This document shows, in pieces, positions 9,090-18,415 of a stretch of DNA of 64,000 nt (positions within the stretch are counted from its first letter, which is position 1; each line of letters opens with the position of its first letter). The stretch is from the NCBI GenBank assembly GCA_041393415.1, contig JAWKKE010000005.1, positions 62,001 through 126,000 on the forward strand, in the 5' to 3' direction. The notes beneath the pieces are model-generated. The model searched no databases, was not told the DNA's origin, and saw only the letters and a program-made list of their open reading frames with translations. The stretch comes from Thermoleophilia bacterium (lineage in GTDB: Bacteria; Actinomycetota; Thermoleophilia; UBA2241). Position numbers and translations under genes: made by a program.

Positions 9090-9650
9090 CTAGTTGCGCG
9101 GTACCTTGATCTTGGTGCCGACGACGAGCGTCGTGCCATCGAGCTTCGGGTTGAGCTCCTCGATCACGGCGACGCTGGTCTTGAACTTCAGCGCGATCGC
9201 CGACAGAGTGTCGCCCGACTTGACGACGTACGTCTTCGTCGTGCTGGCCGACTTCGCTTTGGCGGACGCGCTCGAGGTGACAGTCGGCGTGGAGGTCGCC
9301 GTGCTACTCGCTTGATTGCCGATCAGCCCCGACTGGAAGAGCAGAACGACGAGGACGATGACGGCGACGAGAAACACGACGGGAGCGGCGATGCGCGCGA
9401 TCACGCGACCGCCGCCGGAGCGCCTACCGGCGGGCATGCGGACACTGGCGCGAACCGCGGAACCGAGTGAGCGCCTGCTGGACGCCGCCGGCCGCTTCTG
9501 CGTGGCCGCAGGTTCTGAGTGGGCACCGGGAACGTCGGCCGAGAGCGCCCGCAGCCGTTCGAGGGCGGCCTCGTCCGCGGCCACGTCTGGACGTTCGGCG
9601 GCGCGGGAATCGCCTGCGCTCTCTCGCGGTGTATTTGGATCGTCTCTCAT
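9090..9650 (-). CDS. Membrane-anchored LysM-domain protein
   Basis: Probable cell-surface protein that binds peptidoglycan. It has 186 residues: a charged, disordered cytoplasmic part with Arg/Ala/Ser, one membrane segment at about 84-106 (VVFLVAVIVLVVLLFQSGLI), a Ser/Thr/Ala linker and one C-terminal LysM repeat (VVKSGDTLSAIALKF through VGTKIKVP). The ATG overlaps the pyrF stop (ATGA), so it is translated with pyrF. It precedes the division cluster on the same strand, which fits a wall-associated role, but the specific function is unknown. Confidence 0.85.
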   Translation of the reverse strand: MRDDPNTPRESAGDSRAAERPDVAADEAALERLRALSADVPGAHSEPAATQKRPAASSRRSLGSAVRASVRMPAGRRSGGGRVIARIAAPVVFLVAVIVLVVLLFQSGLIGNQASSTATSTPTVTSSASAKAKSASTTKTYVVKSGDTLSAIALKFKTSVAVIEELNPKLDGTTLVVGTKIKVPRN

Positions 9651-10573
9651 AGGGCAAAAGTCAAGTCGTCGCGCATCGTCTCTGCCGCATGCGCAGCGGC
9701 TACCCGATAGTCAACCATACCTTGACGCCACGCGTAAATGATTGAGCGTGACGCATTGACGACGAAACCGGCGGCGGCGCCGGTGGCGATACCCTCCAGG
9801 GAATCCTTGCCGGCGCCCTGAGCTCCGTATCCCGGAACCAGGAGAAACGCCTGGGGAAGGGCCGCGCGCACAAGGCGCAGCGAACCCGGAGACGTAGCGC
9901 CGGCCACCGCTCCGACGTCGCTATACCCGAAAGTGCCGACATGGGCGGCGCCAAGCTCGGCGACGAGCTCAGCGACGTGAAGGTAGAGCGGCCGGCCCTC
10001 GGCCTCCTTCTCTTGCAGCAGAGCCGCACCGGGGTTGCTCGTCCGCGTCAGGACGAAGACGCCTTTGCCCGCCGCGCAGTAATCGACGGCTGGCCCCAGC
10101 GAATCGTCGCCGAGGTACGGGCTCGCCGTGACGGCGTCGGCTGCAAGCCCCGACACCGGCGCCGTAAAGCCGGCGGCGCCGCCGAAGGCCGCGGCGGCGT
10201 AGGCGCGCCCGGTAGAAGCGATATCGCCGCGCTTGGCATCGAGAATAACGAGAAGATCATGGGCGTGCGCAGTGGCGATGACGCCGGCCAGCGCACGCCA
10301 GCCGGCGGCGCCGTACTGCTCGAAGAACGCCGCCTGCGGCTTCACGCAGGCGGCAACGTCTGCCACCGCCTCGATGACGCCGCCGCAGAACTCCTCGAAA
10401 CAGGCGGCGACGGCCTCATCGTCGCCCATCTCGGCGGCCAGCGGCCGGTACTTCTCGAGAAGCGCCGGCGGCATGCCGTCGAGCGTAGGATCGAGACCCA
10501 CGCAGACGACGCTTCGCCGCGCGACAACTGCCGCAGCGAGTCTGTCGGAGAAATGCTGATCGCCCTCAATCAT
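9647..10573 (-). CDS. pyrF: Orotidine-5'-phosphate decarboxylase, type II
   Basis: Decarboxylates OMP to UMP, the last step of de novo pyrimidine synthesis. The protein is 308 residues, the longer subfamily 2 form found in actinobacteria and myxobacteria. It has VCVGLDPTLDGMP at the N-terminus, the catalytic LDAKRGDIASTG motif, and a late LVPGYGAQG phosphate-binding segment. It is unlinked here to other pyr genes and is coupled instead to the LysM gene downstream. Confidence 0.95.
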   Translation of the reverse strand: MIEGDQHFSDRLAAAVVARRSVVCVGLDPTLDGMPPALLEKYRPLAAEMGDDEAVAACFEEFCGGVIEAVADVAACVKPQAAFFEQYGAAGWRALAGVIATAHAHDLLVILDAKRGDIASTGRAYAAAAFGGAAGFTAPVSGLAADAVTASPYLGDDSLGPAVDYCAAGKGVFVLTRTSNPGAALLQEKEAEGRPLYLHVAELVAELGAAHVGTFGYSDVGAVAGATSPGSLRLVRAALPQAFLLVPGYGAQGAGKDSLEGIATGAAAGFVVNASRSIIYAWRQGMVDYRVAAAHAAETMRDDLTFAL

Positions 10574-10614
10574 CGGGCAATCCTACATGAGAACGCCCCC
10601 AGTGCGCCGACGCG

Positions 10615-11331
10615 TCAGTCCTCTTCGTCTGACGCGCTCGCGGCCGCCGCACCCGGGGCACGATCGCCTCCCGCCTCGGTCGCCTCAACCGACGACTCGT
10701 AGCGATCGACGAACTGCTGCATGTTGCGCCGTATGGTGGCGATGCGCGCGCGGATGTGGTCGGTCGCCTCGTCGCGCTCCTCAGCACCCGCCGCGCGCTC
10801 ACGTTCCGACGTCGCCTGCATCTCACGCAGCACATTCATCAACTGCTCGTCGTTCATCGCCGCGAGCTGATCGAGGTCCCAGGTCATGGCCGAGCGCGAG
10901 AGCTGCTGTGAGCTCTCGAGCGTGCTGCGCACGATCGGGTTGAACACCGCATCGCCGTCAACCTTGGCGAGAATGGCATCGGCATCCTTGATTACCTCTT
11001 CGATCTTGGCGCTCCTGTGGGGGATGATCGTGATGCGTCCGTCCGCGTCTTCCACGACGCGTTCGACCGACATGTACGCCTTGAGAAAGCCCTCGGTGAA
11101 CGCGACCGGCACGGTCACGGCGTAGACGAGCACCTCGAGGACCTCGGCCGCGAACTCGGTGAACGATCCCGCAGACATGTAGCTATCTTCGATGAGGCCG
11201 AGCAACATGGACTTGAGGTAGGTGTCTGGACGCGACGCCGACGACGACGTGGGTCGTCGCTGCGCAGTCTCCGCCGAGGGGTTCGCCGCGCCGGAGAAGG
11301 GTGCGGCACTCGGATCTGAATCGTGAATCAT
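10615..11331 (-). CDS. Hypothetical protein, soluble, helical
   Basis: I do not recognise this 238-residue protein. The ATG at 11331 begins MIHDSDPSAAP; a longer open frame upstream overlaps the divergent gene. The N-terminal 45 residues look disordered. Residues about 45-110 form an amphipathic or hydrophobic helical region (LEVLVYAVTVPVAFTEGFLKAY), followed by a Lys/Glu-rich segment and a charged coiled-coil-like stretch near 175-220, then an acidic Ala-rich tail. There is no signal peptide. It may be the first gene of the pyrF transcript, 41 bp upstream. Confidence 0.6.
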   Translation of the reverse strand: MIHDSDPSAAPFSGAANPSAETAQRRPTSSSASRPDTYLKSMLLGLIEDSYMSAGSFTEFAAEVLEVLVYAVTVPVAFTEGFLKAYMSVERVVEDADGRITIIPHRSAKIEEVIKDADAILAKVDGDAVFNPIVRSTLESSQQLSRSAMTWDLDQLAAMNDEQLMNVLREMQATSERERAAGAEERDEATDHIRARIATIRRNMQQFVDRYESSVEATEAGGDRAPGAAAASASDEED

Positions 11332-11438
11332 GGCGTGCTCCTGTGCGCTCGTACGCGGCGAGTGTAGCGGTTTTCGCGCCATTCGCGCAGCGGCGGCTGG
11401 CTTCGTATACGCTTGTCGCAAGCCGGAGGGACACACGC

Positions 11439-12272
11439 ATGGACGACCTCGTTCTTCGCGGTGCGGACCGCCTCGCCGCCTGCATCCGAGTCAGCGCACT
11501 AGATCCGCGCCGCACGGCGCTGTTCTGCGACCTCGAAGGCACGCTGCTGGCGCCGAAGCTCCCGGACGAAGCCGCTGTCAGCGCTCGCCTGCACGATCTC
11601 CTCGGCGAGATCCGCGACCGCGTCGGCCTCTTGACCATCACCAGCAGCGGCTCGCTGACGGCAACCCGCGCTCTGCTGAGACTCGACGGCGTAACGTACG
11701 TCACCACGTACGGACTGGAGGAGATGTCGAGCGACGGCACGGTGACGAGCGATCCCCTCGCCGAGCGGTACGTGGCCGACGTGGCCGCGATGCGCGCGCT
11801 GGCGGAGACGGAGCTGGCCGACGCGCACCTCGGCGTCATCGTTGAAGACAAACGCGTGATCGTGGCGCTCCACTACGAAACGGCCCGCGACCCCGCGATC
11901 ACCCGTCACGCGATAGTCACACGGGTCGTCGAGTCCGCGCGTGCGCGCGGACTCGCCGTCATCCCCGGACATCGGGTAGTCGAGATCGGACCGCCGCTCT
12001 CGCACGGCACGGGTACGGCCATCCGCCGCCTCCTCAGGGCGAACGACTATCGCGCGGCCTGGGTATTCGGCGATAGCCTTGCCGATCTGGCCGGCTTTCG
12101 CGCTCTTCACGACTGGGCCGAGATCGATCGGCGGCGCGGCGCATGCGCAGTCGCCGCCGTCACCGCCGAGACGCCGTCGCCGGTGCGCGACGACGCCGAT
12201 GCGCTCGTCGCAACGGCGGCCGGCGTCGAAGACGTGCTCATCCGCTTGCGCCGGGCCGTCGCGGCACGCTAG
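11439..12272 (+). CDS. HAD-superfamily phosphatase resembling trehalose-6-phosphate phosphatase
   Basis: 277-residue haloacid dehalogenase-type protein. The ATG at 11441 follows a clear GGAGGG ribosome site, with the first base of the codon at 11439. Motif I is FCDLEGTL, where the usual second Asp of DxDGT is Glu. ITSSGSL is a motif II region, GHRVVEIGPP resembles the OtsB substrate loop, and motif IV is VFGDSLADL. The layout (late VVEIGP followed by a hydrolase GD motif) is most like OtsB, but no trehalose synthase is nearby and the altered acid/base residue leaves activity uncertain. It faces pcrA across a 55-bp gap. Confidence 0.65.
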   Translation: MDDLVLRGADRLAACIRVSALDPRRTALFCDLEGTLLAPKLPDEAAVSARLHDLLGEIRDRVGLLTITSSGSLTATRALLRLDGVTYVTTYGLEEMSSDGTVTSDPLAERYVADVAAMRALAETELADAHLGVIVEDKRVIVALHYETARDPAITRHAIVTRVVESARARGLAVIPGHRVVEIGPPLSHGTGTAIRRLLRANDYRAAWVFGDSLADLAGFRALHDWAEIDRRRGACAVAAVTAETPSPVRDDADALVATAAGVEDVLIRLRRAVAAR

Positions 12273-12327
12273 AGGCCGAAGCGGGGCCCCCAGCCATCCG
12301 TGCTCGACCCGCCGGCGTCGCAGCGCG

Positions 12328-14649
12328 CTACGTACGCAACTTGCGCAGCGGCGCCACGCTGGCCATGAGACGCCGTTCAGAGCCGTCGTCGTCGAACCGC
12401 ACGAGCACGATGCCCCCGCCCTGCACGGCGAGCACAGTACCCTCGCCGAGGGTCGCGTGGAGCACGCGCTCGCCGGCGGCGAAGCTCTGCGCCACAATCG
12501 TCTCGTCGAGGCCACTCGCCCGCTTCTCGAGACCCGTGATCTTGCGGCCGGAGGCGCCGTCGACTTCGTCATCGCGCGAGACGGCGCCGCGCCAGCTCGA
12601 ATCGCGCGCGCCGGTCGCGCGTTCGCCACTCCACCCGCGCGACGCGGATCCGGAGGCGAACGGCCACCCGCCGCGGGCGCCGCGACCATCGCCGATGCTC
12701 CTCGCTTCCTTGAGCTGAGACGGAATCTCGTCGAGAAACCGCGACGGCAGATTGTACTGAGCAGAACCCCAGAGCGTCCGTGCCCGCGCACGCACGAGGT
12801 ACAACCGGTCCATCGCCCGCGTAATGCCCACGTACGCCAGGCGCCGCTCCTCCTCGACGTTCTGCTCGTCGAGCGCCCGCTGATGCGGGAAGACGCCCTC
12901 CTCCATGCCGGCGATGAAGACGATAGGAAATTCGAGGCCCTTGGCGTTGTGCAGCGTCATGAGCGTGAGCAGCGAGCTGGTGTCGACGACCGCGTCGATG
13001 TCGGCGTACAGCGAGATCTCCTGCAGGAATCCCTCGAGACTGGGCTCCTCCGCCCGCGAGTCGTACTCGGCGGCCACACCGACGAGCTCCTCGAGGTTCT
13101 CGAGACGACCCTCCGCCTCGAGCGTGCCGAGACTCTCGAGCGCAGCGCGATAGCCGCTCTCGTCCAAGACGCTGCGCACGATCTCGGCCACAGGCCGGTT
13201 GCTCAGGCCGGCCTGCAAACCTTCGACGAGGGCGACGAACTCGACCAACCCTTTCGCCGCCCCTGCCGATAGACCAGGCACTTCGGTAGCGTTGCGCATG
13301 GTCGTCCAGAGACTCTCGTCCATCGCGGCGGCGTGCGCCACCAGACGTTGCAGGCTGGTGGCGCCGATGCCGCGTTTCGGCACATTGACGATGCGCAGCA
13401 ATCGCTGGCTATCGTCGGGGTTGACGATCGCCGTGAGGTAAGCGATGGCATCGCGAATCTCAGCCCGCTCGTAGAACTTCGGTCCACCGATGACCTGATA
13501 GGCGATCGCGTAGCGGCCGAACTGCTCTTCGAGAGCCCGCGACTGAGCGTTGGTGCGGTACAGCACGGCGACTTCATCCGGCCGATATGAACGCTCACCG
13601 CCGGCCTCGCCACGTACCAGCTTCTGCACCTCGCTGGCCACAAACTGGGCCTCGGCGCGCTCGTCGTCGACCTCCACGACCTGAACGAGCGCCCCCTGTC
13701 CGCGCGGCGTCCAGAGATTCTTCCCCTTGCGCTCGCGATTGCAGGTGACGACGGCGTTGGCGGCGTCGAGGATGCATTGCGTCGAGCGGTAGTTCTGTTC
13801 CAGCCGGATGACGCGCGTATCCGGGTAGTCACGCTCAAACTCGAGGATGTTACGGATGTCGGCGCCGCGCCACGAGTAGATGCTCTGGTCGTCGTCGCCG
13901 ACGACGACCAGATTGCGGTGACGTTCGGCGAGCAACGCCGCCAGCCGGTACTGCGCGTGATTCGTGTCCTGATACTCGTCGATGAGCACGAAGCGCAGCG
14001 TGCGCTGGTAGTGCGCCAGACGCTCGGGGAGACGCTCGAAGAGCTGCACGGTCTTCATGAGCAAGTCGTCGAAGTCCATGGCATTCATCGCCGTATGGTG
14101 CTTCTCATAGAGCGCGTACACGTCGCCGGTGGCCTGGGCGAAGAAGCCACCGACGCGCTCACGAAACTGGTCGGGAGTCATGAGTTGGTTCTTGGCGTCG
14201 CTGATTTGGCGCGCAATGGCCTCGGGAGCAAAACGCTTGGGATCCAGATTCAGCTCCTCAAGACAGCGCTTGACCAATCGTTTGCGATCGTCCTCATCGT
14301 GGATCGTGAACGACGACGTATAGCCGATGCGCTCGGCCTCGCGACGCAGGAGCCGAGCGCACAGGCTGTGGAAGGTGCTGATCCACATCGTCCGCGCAAT
14401 CGGCCCGACGAGATCCTCGATGCGCGCCTTCATCTCGCTGGCGGCCTTGTTGGTGAACGTGATGGCGAGGATCTCGTGCGCCTGCACATGATGCACCTGC
14501 ATGAGATAGGCGACGCGATGGGTGAGCACGCGCGTCTTGCCCGAGCCGGCGCCCGCCAGAATGAGCAGCGGTCCCTCGAAATGCGTCACCGCCTCGCGCT
14601 GCGGCTCGTTGAGGCCGGCGAGCAGCGGATGTTCGTCGGCCGACATCAT
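12328..14649 (-). CDS. pcrA: ATP-dependent DNA helicase PcrA/UvrD
   Basis: Superfamily 1A 3'-5' helicase for excision repair, removal of recombination intermediates and replication restart. It has 773 residues with all helicase motifs: LNEPQREAV (Q motif), LAGAGSGKTRVLTHR (Walker A), VLIDEYQDTNHAQY (Walker B), VVGDDDQSIYSWRGAD, LEQNYRST, LMTLHNAKGLEFP and RRLAYVGITRA. The C-terminus ends in the PcrA tudor-like segment (VLHATLGEGTVLAVQGGGIV). The tandem ATGs at 14649/14646 overlap the stop of the membrane gene upstream. Confidence 0.95.
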   Translation of the reverse strand: MMSADEHPLLAGLNEPQREAVTHFEGPLLILAGAGSGKTRVLTHRVAYLMQVHHVQAHEILAITFTNKAASEMKARIEDLVGPIARTMWISTFHSLCARLLRREAERIGYTSSFTIHDEDDRKRLVKRCLEELNLDPKRFAPEAIARQISDAKNQLMTPDQFRERVGGFFAQATGDVYALYEKHHTAMNAMDFDDLLMKTVQLFERLPERLAHYQRTLRFVLIDEYQDTNHAQYRLAALLAERHRNLVVVGDDDQSIYSWRGADIRNILEFERDYPDTRVIRLEQNYRSTQCILDAANAVVTCNRERKGKNLWTPRGQGALVQVVEVDDERAEAQFVASEVQKLVRGEAGGERSYRPDEVAVLYRTNAQSRALEEQFGRYAIAYQVIGGPKFYERAEIRDAIAYLTAIVNPDDSQRLLRIVNVPKRGIGATSLQRLVAHAAAMDESLWTTMRNATEVPGLSAGAAKGLVEFVALVEGLQAGLSNRPVAEIVRSVLDESGYRAALESLGTLEAEGRLENLEELVGVAAEYDSRAEEPSLEGFLQEISLYADIDAVVDTSSLLTLMTLHNAKGLEFPIVFIAGMEEGVFPHQRALDEQNVEEERRLAYVGITRAMDRLYLVRARARTLWGSAQYNLPSRFLDEIPSQLKEARSIGDGRGARGGWPFASGSASRGWSGERATGARDSSWRGAVSRDDEVDGASGRKITGLEKRASGLDETIVAQSFAAGERVLHATLGEGTVLAVQGGGIVLVRFDDDGSERRLMASVAPLRKLRT

Positions 14650-15269
14650 CCCACGCCACCACCGAGCAGGAGGCTGATCACGAGCGCGACGACGCCGGCC
14701 AGCATGAGTCTGATGCCGGAGAGCCACAGTCGCTCGCGCGAGACGGCGCCGAGGAAGACGCCGAGAAGGAACAGCTCGACGAAGGCAACGATCACCGCCA
14801 GATAGTAGGCCGCCGTCATCGTGATCGTGCCCGCGAAGAGGAAGGGCAGCATCACGACCAGAGCGGCCAGGAAGGGCGAGCCACCGTCGATGAAGGCAAT
14901 AACGATCGTCGCATAGCGGGACGCGGCCGCGATCGTCGTGTTGTGCAGACTGGAAAGGGTGCTCGACTCCAGCTCGCGCATAGCACGCTCGCGTTCGGCG
15001 CGCTCCACGAGATATGAACCGTAGAAACCAGACACACCCATACCGACGGCCGTGGTCAGCATCACGGTGACGATTGCCCGAGCACTGTCGACACCCCCCA
15101 TGTAGCCACCGGCCAGCACGCCGACCGCCGTAAGCACGCCGTCGAACGCGTTCATAGCGAAGTAGCGGCGCGCGATCTCGCCAACCTCCGCAACCTCATG
15201 GTAATGCCTCAGAGTGGCGGTGCGCTGCCGCAGGCGCTCACCCAGGCTGGCTCCGCCGGGACGACTCAC
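14646..15269 (-). CDS. VIT1/CCC1-family-like membrane protein
   Basis: Probable metal (iron or manganese) transporter of the vacuolar iron transporter type, or a related membrane protein. It has 207 residues and about five hydrophobic segments. The N-terminal FAMNAFDGVLTAVGVLAGGY resembles the first VIT helix, and the C-terminal two-helix hairpin (LWLSGIRLMLAGVVALVISLLLG) matches the family ending. The GTG start at 15269 has GGAGGG seven bases upstream. It lies directly after the DUF211 gene and overlaps pcrA. Family assignment is by eye; the substrate is unknown. Confidence 0.7.
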   Translation of the reverse strand: MSRPGGASLGERLRQRTATLRHYHEVAEVGEIARRYFAMNAFDGVLTAVGVLAGGYMGGVDSARAIVTVMLTTAVGMGVSGFYGSYLVERAERERAMRELESSTLSSLHNTTIAAASRYATIVIAFIDGGSPFLAALVVMLPFLFAGTITMTAAYYLAVIVAFVELFLLGVFLGAVSRERLWLSGIRLMLAGVVALVISLLLGGGVG

Positions 15270-15300
15270 GCACCCTCCGCGCCGTCAGCGATGGCCTCGG

Positions 15301-15609
15301 TCAGCGCAACCAGTTAGGGCCGCCGTCTTGCGGCGTCTCGACCTCGTCGATGAGCCGCTTGCCGGTCGACACCTTATCGATGGAATGAACGCTGCCGCCC
15401 GCATCCTGCACAACCTCGGCGACGTCCTGAAAGTCGATGTCGTCGCCCTCTAGTGTGATCTTGATGTTCTCAACACGATTGTCGATCTCGATGAGGGTGA
15501 TGTCGACACCGTGGATGCCCTCCAGATCGCCGAGCTTGTCGGCGAGCACGAGCATGGTCGGCTGATGAGGCTTGAGGACATCGAGCACGAGACGCCGCAC
15601 CTCGCTCAT
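15301..15609 (-). CDS. DUF211 domain protein
   Basis: 102-residue protein matching the DUF211 (ferredoxin-like fold) family, common in archaea and scattered in bacteria: VRRLVLDVLKPHQPTMLVLA, then GVDITLIEIDNRVENIKITLEG and IDFQDVAEVVQDAGGSVHSIDKVSTGK. The family has no firmly assigned activity. It ends 31 bp before the VIT1-like gene on the same strand, so a shared role in metal handling or membrane regulation is possible, but this is inference from position alone. Confidence 0.85.
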   Translation of the reverse strand: MSEVRRLVLDVLKPHQPTMLVLADKLGDLEGIHGVDITLIEIDNRVENIKITLEGDDIDFQDVAEVVQDAGGSVHSIDKVSTGKRLIDEVETPQDGGPNWLR

Positions 15610-15698
15610 GATCGCTCACACTCCAATCGTGGGTTGCGGAGACTCCCCAGGAGTCGCGTCAGGCATGACATCGTAGCACAGCGGCGATCGTCACAGCA

Positions 15699-16520
15699 CT
15701 AGATCCCAGAGCCTCCGTCGAAGCTGGTGGCACAGCAGTTGAGGAGCTCATCCACGCGCGCCTTGGTCTTGGCCACGGCCGCCTGGTGGGCCGCCTTGCG
15801 CGAGGGATTGAGCTCATCGAGTTCCTGCTCGATATCGATGAGGCGCGCGACAAGACACTTGACCGCATCGGCCACCGGATCAGGCAGGTGCCGGTAGTCG
15901 ATATCGGGGATGCCGACGCGCTGGCCCTCAACGATCACGGGCCGACCCGGGTTGCCGACGACGGTGGAGTCGCGCGGCACGTCGGCGATCACCACACTCC
16001 CCGCCCCCACCTTGGCGTTGTCGCCGACGGTGATGCCGCCCAGCACTTTGGCGCCGGCGCCGAAGACGACGTTGTCGCCCACCGTGGGATGACGCTTGCC
16101 GGTCTGCTTGCCCGTTCCGCCGAGCGTCACCCCTTGATAGATCGTGACGTTGTCGCCGATCTCGGCGGTCTCGCCGATGACGACGCCGGAGCCGTGGTCG
16201 ATGAAGAGCCCACGTCCGATCGTGGCCCCGGGGTGAATCTCCACTCCGGTGGCGAACCGGTTCGTTTGACTCAGCCAACGCGGCAGCAACGGAACGCCGA
16301 GCCCGTGCAGACGGTGCGTCAGACGATGGAGCCAGAGCGCATGCAGTCCCGGATACGAGGTGAGGATCTCGAGTTTCGAGGTGGCCGCCGGGTCGCGCTC
16401 CTGAACGGCGCGCACATCGTCGCCGATCTCGTCCACGGCACGGCGCACGTCGCGACGGACGGCACCGGCCACACGGTTCACGAAGCCGCCGCCAAGCGCG
16501 GCGAGGAGCCCTCGGACCAT
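15699..16520 (-). CDS. cysE: Serine O-acetyltransferase CysE
   Basis: Acetylates serine with acetyl-CoA to give O-acetylserine for cysteine synthesis. It has 273 residues: a helical N-terminal part, the LTHRLHGLGVPLLPRWLSQ region, and a left-handed beta-helix of hexapeptide repeats (IHPGATIGRGLFIDHG, VVIGETAEIGDNVTIY) with catalytic His in DHGSG. The C-terminal tail after VVGNPGRPV is longer than usual, with a charged helical extension. It forms a sulfur group with larE, cysK and the Rrf2 gene. Confidence 0.93.
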   Translation of the reverse strand: MVRGLLAALGGGFVNRVAGAVRRDVRRAVDEIGDDVRAVQERDPAATSKLEILTSYPGLHALWLHRLTHRLHGLGVPLLPRWLSQTNRFATGVEIHPGATIGRGLFIDHGSGVVIGETAEIGDNVTIYQGVTLGGTGKQTGKRHPTVGDNVVFGAGAKVLGGITVGDNAKVGAGSVVIADVPRDSTVVGNPGRPVIVEGQRVGIPDIDYRHLPDPVADAVKCLVARLIDIEQELDELNPSRKAAHQAAVAKTKARVDELLNCCATSFDGGSGI

Positions 16521-16577
16521 GTCGTCACCTCCAGACGTCGCCGGCCCAGTAACGCAGCGCTAAGAGCCGGCGCTTTC

Positions 16578-17417
16578 TCATACCTCATTCATGCTGCCCG
16601 AGCGAAAGCCGGCCAGATCGAGCGTCACGTACGTGAAGCCAAGGTTGCCGAGCCGGGCCACGATCGCCTCGCGCTGCGCGCCGGCGGCGCGCTCGATCTC
16701 GTCCGCCGCCACCTCCACTCGGGCGACCGCACCGTGATGCCGCACCCGGCACTGGCGAAAACCAAGATCGCGAAGCACAGCCTCAGCGGCGGCGATGGCC
16801 CGCAACTTGTCATCGGTAATCAACTCGCCGTATGGAATGCGCGAGGCGAGGCAGGCCTGCTGCGGCGCATCCCAGGCGGGCACAGCGAGCATCCGTGCGA
16901 GACGCCGCACCTCGACCTTGCCGACACCTGCAGCCACGAGAGGGTGCGCGACGCCACGTTCCGTGGCGGCGCGCAGTCCGGGCCGCTCGTCGCCGAGGTC
17001 GTCGCGATTGACGCCGTCCACCAGAGCCGCGCAGCCGCGACGCGCGGCAACTGCACTCATGGCCCCAAGGAGATGCGCTTTGCAGAGGTAGCACCGCTCG
17101 CGCGGGTTGGCTCGGAACTCCTCGTCGTCGAACTCGCCTGTGGCGACGACCTCGTGCGCGACGCCAAGGGCGGTCGCCGTCTCTCGCGCGAGCTCCAGCT
17201 CGTGCGAAGGATGGATCGGCGAGCTCGCGGTGAACGCCACCACCCGCTCGGCGCCGAGGACACGCGCCGCGGCCGTGAGCACAAGGCTCGAATCGACTCC
17301 GCCGGAGACGGCAACACAGACCGAGCCAAGCGACGCCAGCTCGGCTTCGAGCCGCCGCCACGCAGCGTCGGCGGCGAGAGCGCTGACGTCCTCGACGCTG
17401 TCCCCGAGGGGGCGCAT
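16578..17417 (-). CDS. larE: ATP-dependent sacrificial sulfur transferase LarE
   Basis: PP-loop enzyme that converts pyridinium biscarboxylate mononucleotide to its dithiocarboxylate during synthesis of the nickel-pincer cofactor of lactate racemase. It has 279 residues with the PP-loop SGGVDSS at 38-44, NPRERCYLCKAHLL with two Cys at 109 and 112, and CLASRIPYGE with Cys189 in the place of the sulfur-donating cysteine known in LarE. It sits beside cysK and cysE, suggesting linked sulfur supply. larB and larC are not in the window; a larA-type gene is 10 kb away. Confidence 0.92.
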   Translation of the reverse strand: MRPLGDSVEDVSALAADAAWRRLEAELASLGSVCVAVSGGVDSSLVLTAAARVLGAERVVAFTASSPIHPSHELELARETATALGVAHEVVATGEFDDEEFRANPRERCYLCKAHLLGAMSAVAARRGCAALVDGVNRDDLGDERPGLRAATERGVAHPLVAAGVGKVEVRRLARMLAVPAWDAPQQACLASRIPYGELITDDKLRAIAAAEAVLRDLGFRQCRVRHHGAVARVEVAADEIERAAGAQREAIVARLGNLGFTYVTLDLAGFRSGSMNEV

Positions 17418-17438
17418 CTCAGGCCTGCGTGAACGTCA

Positions 17439-18380
17439 TCAGACGTCGTCGGGGAGATCGTTGAACAGAGGCGTCGAGAGATACCGCTCACCGGTGTCGC
17501 AGAGAACGGTAACGATCGTCTTCCCGCGCATCTCGGGACGGCGGGCGACCTCGCGCGCAGCCCAGACGTTGGCGCCGGCCGAGATTCCCACCAGAATACC
17601 CTCGCGAGCGGCCAGGCCGCGCGCGACCGCGCAGGCATCGTCGGCCGTGACCGTCACGATCTCGTCGTACAGCTCCGTATCAAGGACGTCAGGCACGAAA
17701 CCGGCGCCGATGCCCTGAATACGGTGCGGACCAGGCTGCCCGCCGCTCAGGACGGGCGATTCAGCCGGCTCCACAGCCACGACACGCACCTCGGGATTGT
17801 GCCGCCTGAGCCCCTGACCGACACCGGTCAGCGTGCCGCCAGTTCCCACCGCCGCCACGAAGACATCGACGTGCCCGTCCGTATCGCTCCAGATCTCCTC
17901 GGCAGTGGTGCGTCGGTGCGCCTCGGGGTTGGCGGCATTCTCGAACTGCTGCGGCACAAACGTGGCTTCGCCGGCTGCCGCCAGTTTGAGCGCCTCGTCG
18001 ACAGCGCCGCGCATGCCTTTGCCCCCCGGCGTCAGCACTAGTCGGGCCCCGTACGCCTTGAGAAGGGAGCGGCGCTCGATGCTCATCGTCTCGGGCATGC
18101 AGAGAACAAGCTCGTAACCGCGCGCGGCGGCCACAACCGCCAACGCAATGCCGGTGTTGCCGCTTGTCGGCTCGATGATGGTGGTTTTCCCTGGGGAGAT
18201 GAGACCGTCGCGCTCCGCCCGATCGATCATCGCCAATCCGATGCGATCCTTGACGCTGCCACCGGGGTTGAGTGACTCCAGCTTGCCGTAGATCTCGGTC
18301 CCGGTCTCCCGAGACGCTTCGTCGAGGCGTACCAGCGGGGTGCGTCCGATGAGCTCTGTGATGCTGCGGGCTACGTTCAT
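17439..18380 (-). CDS. cysK: Cysteine synthase A (O-acetylserine sulfhydrylase)
   Basis: PLP enzyme that makes cysteine from O-acetylserine and sulfide. It has 313 residues with the PLP lysine in LNPGGSVKDRIGLAMI, EPTSGNTGIALAV for substrate binding, AVGTGGTLTGVG for the phosphate loop, and a late VGISAGANVWAA. It lies between the Rrf2 regulator and larE on the same strand, with cysE three genes downstream. This supports a cysteine synthesis operon under Rrf2 control. Confidence 0.96.
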   Translation of the reverse strand: MNVARSITELIGRTPLVRLDEASRETGTEIYGKLESLNPGGSVKDRIGLAMIDRAERDGLISPGKTTIIEPTSGNTGIALAVVAAARGYELVLCMPETMSIERRSLLKAYGARLVLTPGGKGMRGAVDEALKLAAAGEATFVPQQFENAANPEAHRRTTAEEIWSDTDGHVDVFVAAVGTGGTLTGVGQGLRRHNPEVRVVAVEPAESPVLSGGQPGPHRIQGIGAGFVPDVLDTELYDEIVTVTADDACAVARGLAAREGILVGISAGANVWAAREVARRPEMRGKTIVTVLCDTGERYLSTPLFNDLPDDV

Positions 18381-18415
18381 CGTCTCTCCTTCGCGGCGGC
18401 AGACGCGGCCACCGG

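Noticed and set aside
13777..14805. Plus-strand frame of 342 codons over pcrA
   Set aside because: Antisense to conserved helicase motifs.
15786..17432. Plus-strand open frame of 548 codons over cysE and larE
   Set aside because: Spans two real genes on the other strand and shows no domain; typical antisense frame in GC-rich DNA.
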